Source of the DNA: Burkholderiales bacterium | Lineage (GTDB): Bacteria; Pseudomonadota; Gammaproteobacteria; Burkholderiales; SHXO01 | Direction of reading: 5' to 3' | NCBI GenBank assembly: GCA_020854105.1 | Contig: JADZGB010000004.1 | Span: 1-34,507, forward strand | Length of the DNA stretch: 34,507 nucleotides | Shown here: piece after piece, positions 32,596 to 34,507 of the stretch | Layout: each line of letters starts with the position of its first letter | How positions within the stretch are numbered: position 1 is the first letter of the stretch | Translations under genes and position numbers: made by a program | Notes under the pieces: generated by a model | What the model saw: the letters and a program-made list of their open reading frames with translations, nothing else | Databases searched by the model: none | What the model was told of the DNA's origin: nothing

Positions 32596-32601
32596 TATAA
32601 T
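32596..32601 (+). promoter_or_regulatory. Promoter -10 of tRNA-Phe
   Basis: Perfect TATAAT about 96 bases before the mature tRNA 5' end. The -35 is poor (TTTCTC region, inside the loop of the inverted repeat). The precursor would have a leader of about 90 nt to be removed by RNases. Confidence 0.5.
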
Positions 32602-32697
32602 GCGCGACTTTCGTCGGCGGCCTGCCTCGCGCGGACGGCCCGTTCAGGGCGGTCCCAGGTGTGCAACGTGGCGAAATCTAGCTCGCAGTAGCGGTAA

Positions 32698-32773
<76 letters not shown>

Positions 32774-32778
32774 ATTCC

Positions 32779-32806
32779 AAAAGCCCGAACTCGTTTCGAG
32801 CTTTTT
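32779..32806 (+). terminator. Intrinsic terminator of tRNA-Phe
   Basis: AAAAGC and CGAA on the left pair with TTCG and GCTTTT on the right around a CTCGT loop, with one internal mismatch, and end in TTTTT. It starts 6 bases after the CCA end. Confidence 0.8.
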
Positions 32807-33035
32807 CACGTCTGCCCGTAGCGCCAGTCCTGGCGGGACTTCGCGGGTTGGCCTCGCGAGCACCGACCTTCGAAATCCCGCGTTTTCACCCCCGCCGCCG
32901 CCTCTCCGTTCTCCGTTTTCTCTACGGGTCTCGCGAGCGTGCGCGAGGGTACTTCCTTTATTGGCGCGGGTTTAGCTGCGGTCGGTTGTGGCTGGCAACT
33001 CCTGTAGCGGCGGCGACCGGGAACAGCGCAGACGC
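32807..33035 (+). other. Non-coding stretch between tRNA-Phe and the marR unit
   Basis: No convincing gene: open frames here run through the tRNA or lack a start with a ribosome site. It contains the imperfect inverted repeat at 32833-32881, a pyrimidine-rich tract around 32885-32930, and CTCGCGAG palindromes near 32853 and 32937. It ends at the terminator of the opposing marR transcript. Confidence 0.5.
32833..32881 (+). repeat. Long imperfect inverted repeat downstream of tRNA-Phe
   Basis: Three successive helices line up: GCGGGA/TCCCGC (32833-32838 with 32876-32881), TTCG/CGAA (32840-32843 with 32871-32874) and GGTTGG/CCGACC (32846-32851 with 32863-32868, one G-T pair). They close an 11-nt loop holding CTCGCGAG. 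The layout resembles a REP-like element or a small structured RNA. No second copy was noticed in the window. Confidence 0.6.
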
Positions 33036-33057
33036 AAAAAACCGCCCGGAGGCGGTT
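33036..33057 (-). terminator. Intrinsic terminator of the marR/membrane-protein unit
   Basis: On the - strand, AACCGCC and GGCGGTT pair around a TCCG loop and run into six Ts. It lies 32 bases after the stop of the membrane-protein gene. Confidence 0.88.
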
Positions 33058-33089
33058 GCTGGTGCTGGGCTCTACTCAGTCAGGCTGGC

Positions 33090-33554
33090 TCAGCGAGATG
33101 CCCTTGGTACAGGTCGTTCGGAAGCGAGCCGACCGCTCAGTTTGAGGCCGTCGCGCATGTTCAATGCGAGCAGTGAAAAGTTTACTGCTCCTGCCAGCAA
33201 CTCCACGCCTTGCAGCACATAAAACGCGCTGTCGAAGCGGCCTGCGTTCGCCCATGATGCCAGCATCAAGGCGCTTGGCAGAAGTACCAGCAGGCCATTG
33301 GCTGCCACGATCTTCATCCGCCGACCCTTGACGCCGACAAGGCGACCGCCTCGCCCCTTCGCGAGTGAAAAACCGCTGCCACCTGTGGCCGCCATTGATG
33401 GGATCAGCAACCACATGCCGCTCAGCACGGCGTTCTTGATGACTACAACGCTCGCTTGATCCAGGAAGAGCTCTGACACGACTGTCGAGAGCCAGAACGT
33501 GGTGATGCAAAGGATCGCGACGGCTCCGAAGATTGCATGCAATTTCGATTTCAT
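33090..33554 (-). CDS. Small four-helix membrane protein coupled to MarR
   Basis: A 154-residue integral membrane protein of no family I can name. Hydrophobic segments lie at about 7-27, 38-57, 82-102 and 110-133, with a basic glycine-rich loop GFSLAKGRGGRLVGVKGRRMK between the second and third, probably cytoplasmic. The ATG overlaps the MarR stop by 4 nt (ATGA), so translation is coupled, and a strong terminator follows. The pairing implies that this protein is controlled by the MarR regulator. An efflux or stress-response role would be a guess. GC content appears lower by eye than in the flanking core genes. Confidence 0.75.
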   Translation of the reverse strand: MKSKLHAIFGAVAILCITTFWLSTVVSELFLDQASVVVIKNAVLSGMWLLIPSMAATGGSGFSLAKGRGGRLVGVKGRRMKIVAANGLLVLLPSALMLASWANAGRFDSAFYVLQGVELLAGAVNFSLLALNMRDGLKLSGRLASERPVPRASR

Positions 33555-34042
33555 GGTTGGGCCTTTGAAAATGGGGGAACAGTCAACGCGCGCAGCATGG
33601 ATTCGAGCGTTCGGGCGGCAGTGCTGGCTTGGGTGGCTGGGATCAGCGCCGCCAGTTCGGCAGCCTTCGCGACCCAGAGGGCATCGACCTTGCGGTACCG
33701 AGCCCGACCCTCCGGCGTCAGGGCGTAGAACGGCGAACGCTGATTCGCTGGATTCGGGTGCGGTTTGACAAGCCCCTGCTCAGTCAGCAGGTTGAGTTGT
33801 TTTTGTGCGCCCTGGCGCGTGACGCCCATGGCTCCACCCACCTGGGGTGCCGTCAGTGGCGTGTCGGCAAGGGCGATTGCACCCAGCACCTGCCACCGTG
33901 CGCTGGTGAGACCGAGCGGCGCGACCAGCTTGTCACCCCAGTGAAGCAATACGCCGTTCAGTCGAAACACCGCCAACGTCAACTCAGTCACGGCGACGGC
34001 GTTGGGGTCCGGTACGGAGGGAGATGGATTTCGTCGATTCAT
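33551..34042 (-). CDS. MarR-family transcriptional regulator
   Basis: A 163-residue winged-helix DNA-binding protein expected to act as a dimeric repressor released by small ligands. The recognition helix region is about 65-90 (LTAPQVGGAMGVTRQGAQKQ), and the wing follows at about 92-110 (VKPHPNPANQRSPFYALT), with flanking dimerisation helices at the two ends. The N-terminal 15 residues are polar and may be disordered. The gene starts inside a perfect inverted repeat, suggesting autoregulation, and no Shine-Dalgarno is present, consistent with a leaderless message. It lies 98 bases downstream of the ABC permease end on the same strand. Confidence 0.88.
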   Translation of the reverse strand: MNRRNPSPSVPDPNAVAVTELTLAVFRLNGVLLHWGDKLVAPLGLTSARWQVLGAIALADTPLTAPQVGGAMGVTRQGAQKQLNLLTEQGLVKPHPNPANQRSPFYALTPEGRARYRKVDALWVAKAAELAALIPATQASTAARTLESMLRALTVPPFSKAQP

Positions 34043-34078
34043 GACAACCAGTTTCCATTATTGGAAACTGGTTGTCAA
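34042..34078 (-). promoter_or_regulatory. marR operator/promoter: perfect 16-bp inverted repeat
   Basis: The arm TGACAACCAGTTTCCA (34042-34057) is the exact reverse complement of 34062-34077, with a 4-base spacer TTAT. On the - strand a consensus TTGACA (34078-34073) overlaps the far arm. A weak -10 GAAACT lies 17 bp later. The near arm reaches the first base of the marR ATG, so a bound dimer would cover both promoter and start. Confidence 0.8.
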
Positions 34079-34140
34079 CTAGCCGTCTTGCCCAACGAGG
34101 TAGGAGCCTGAAGCCAGGTGCTGCTGCACTGTTCGTTGGA

Positions 34141-34507
34141 TCAGGCCATCTGCGCGATGGTTTTGCGAAAGCGCTGCAACGACAGCGCGAACAGCACGCC
34201 GCCGATCAGCGCCAGCACCGCGAACTGCGGCCACACCACGTCCAGCCCGGCGCCACGAAACAGGATGGCCTGCCCCAGCTTCACGAAGTGCGTGGTCGGC
34301 GCCACCAGCATGATGTTCTGCACCAGCTCGGGCATGCTCTCGCGCGGGGAGCTGCCGCCCGAGAGCAGCTGCAACGGCAAGATGATCAGGATCATCAGCA
34401 TGCCGAACTGCGGCATGTTGCGCGCCACCGTGGCCATGAAGATGCCCATGGCGGTCGTGGCAAATACGCACAGCGCCGCGCCCGCGAAAAACAGCGGCAA
34501 CGAGCCG
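34141..34507 (-). CDS. ABC-2 type transporter permease, C-terminal part (cut by window edge)
   Basis: Only the last 121 or so codons are present; the gene continues beyond base 34507. Three or four hydrophobic helices are visible (FFAGAALCVFATTAMGIFMA, FGMLMILIILPLQLLSG, FAVLALIGGVLFALSL). The segment LSGGSSPRESMPELVQN before PTTHFVKLGQAILFRG is typical of YhhJ/YbhR-type ABC-2 permeases, which act with HlyD-like and ATPase partners in efflux. Those partners would lie outside the window. Confidence 0.85.
   Translation of the reverse strand, partial: GSLPLFFAGAALCVFATTAMGIFMATVARNMPQFGMLMILIILPLQLLSGGSSPRESMPELVQNIMLVAPTTHFVKLGQAILFRGAGLDVVWPQFAVLALIGGVLFALSLQRFRKTIAQMA

Overview
The window looks like a chromosomal segment of a high-GC betaproteobacterium. 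This is inferred from the gene order aroK-aroB-dgt-gltB-gltD-hemE-priA, a CIRCE-controlled groESL operon, a Betaproteobacteria-like tRNA-Phe, and the paired small/large subunits of a DUF4212-type sodium:solute symporter. The genus cannot be fixed from the sequence alone. Most of the DNA is conserved housekeeping sequence. I saw no insertion sequence, prophage or CRISPR array.

Region 1 (184-17395, all + strand) holds shikimate pathway genes (aroK, aroB), a dGTPase-like HD hydrolase, glutamate synthase (gltB, gltD), uroporphyrinogen decarboxylase (hemE), replication-restart helicase (priA), arginyl-tRNA synthetase (argS), a membrane-anchored SPOR-domain protein, two tandem DsbA-family oxidoreductases and a short-chain dehydrogenase. 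Many junctions are 4-8 nt overlaps or very short gaps. Promoter-like sites lie before aroK, gltB and argS.

Region 2 (17400-24253, all - strand, converging on region 1) reads, in transcription order, dacB, glmU, glmS, an orphan ParA-type ATPase, a secreted TPR protein and a HAD-like hydrolase. dacB, glmU and glmS are all cell-wall genes: GlmS and GlmU make UDP-GlcNAc and PBP4 trims peptidoglycan. The ParA-TPR-HAD trio follows closely and has no ParB partner in view.

Region 3 (24521-32489, + strand) begins with an uncharacterised 210-residue protein. groES-groEL follow behind a sigma70-like promoter that overlaps a CIRCE operator. After two hairpins come four genes that look like one functional module: a cNMP-binding/CBS/nucleotidyltransferase-like regulator, a DEDDh exonuclease, a DUF4212 small membrane subunit and a large sodium:solute symporter with a charged coiled-coil insertion. 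The inference is a nucleotide-sensing regulator controlling solute (organic acid-like) uptake. The role of the nuclease is open.

Region 4 (32490-34507) has tRNA-Phe with its own promoter-like -10 and terminator, a structured intergenic stretch, and then - strand genes: the cut C-terminal end of an ABC-2 permease, a MarR-type regulator with a perfect 16-bp inverted-repeat operator over its start, and a small four-helix membrane protein translationally coupled to it. Base composition looks lower in GC by eye across the MarR unit, so this may be an accessory insertion next to the tRNA gene.

The best leads for something undescribed are the transporter-regulator-nuclease module, the orphan ParA-TPR-HAD operon, the cysteine-rich tail on the PBP4-like protein, the perfect palindrome behind groEL, and the MarR/membrane-protein unit.
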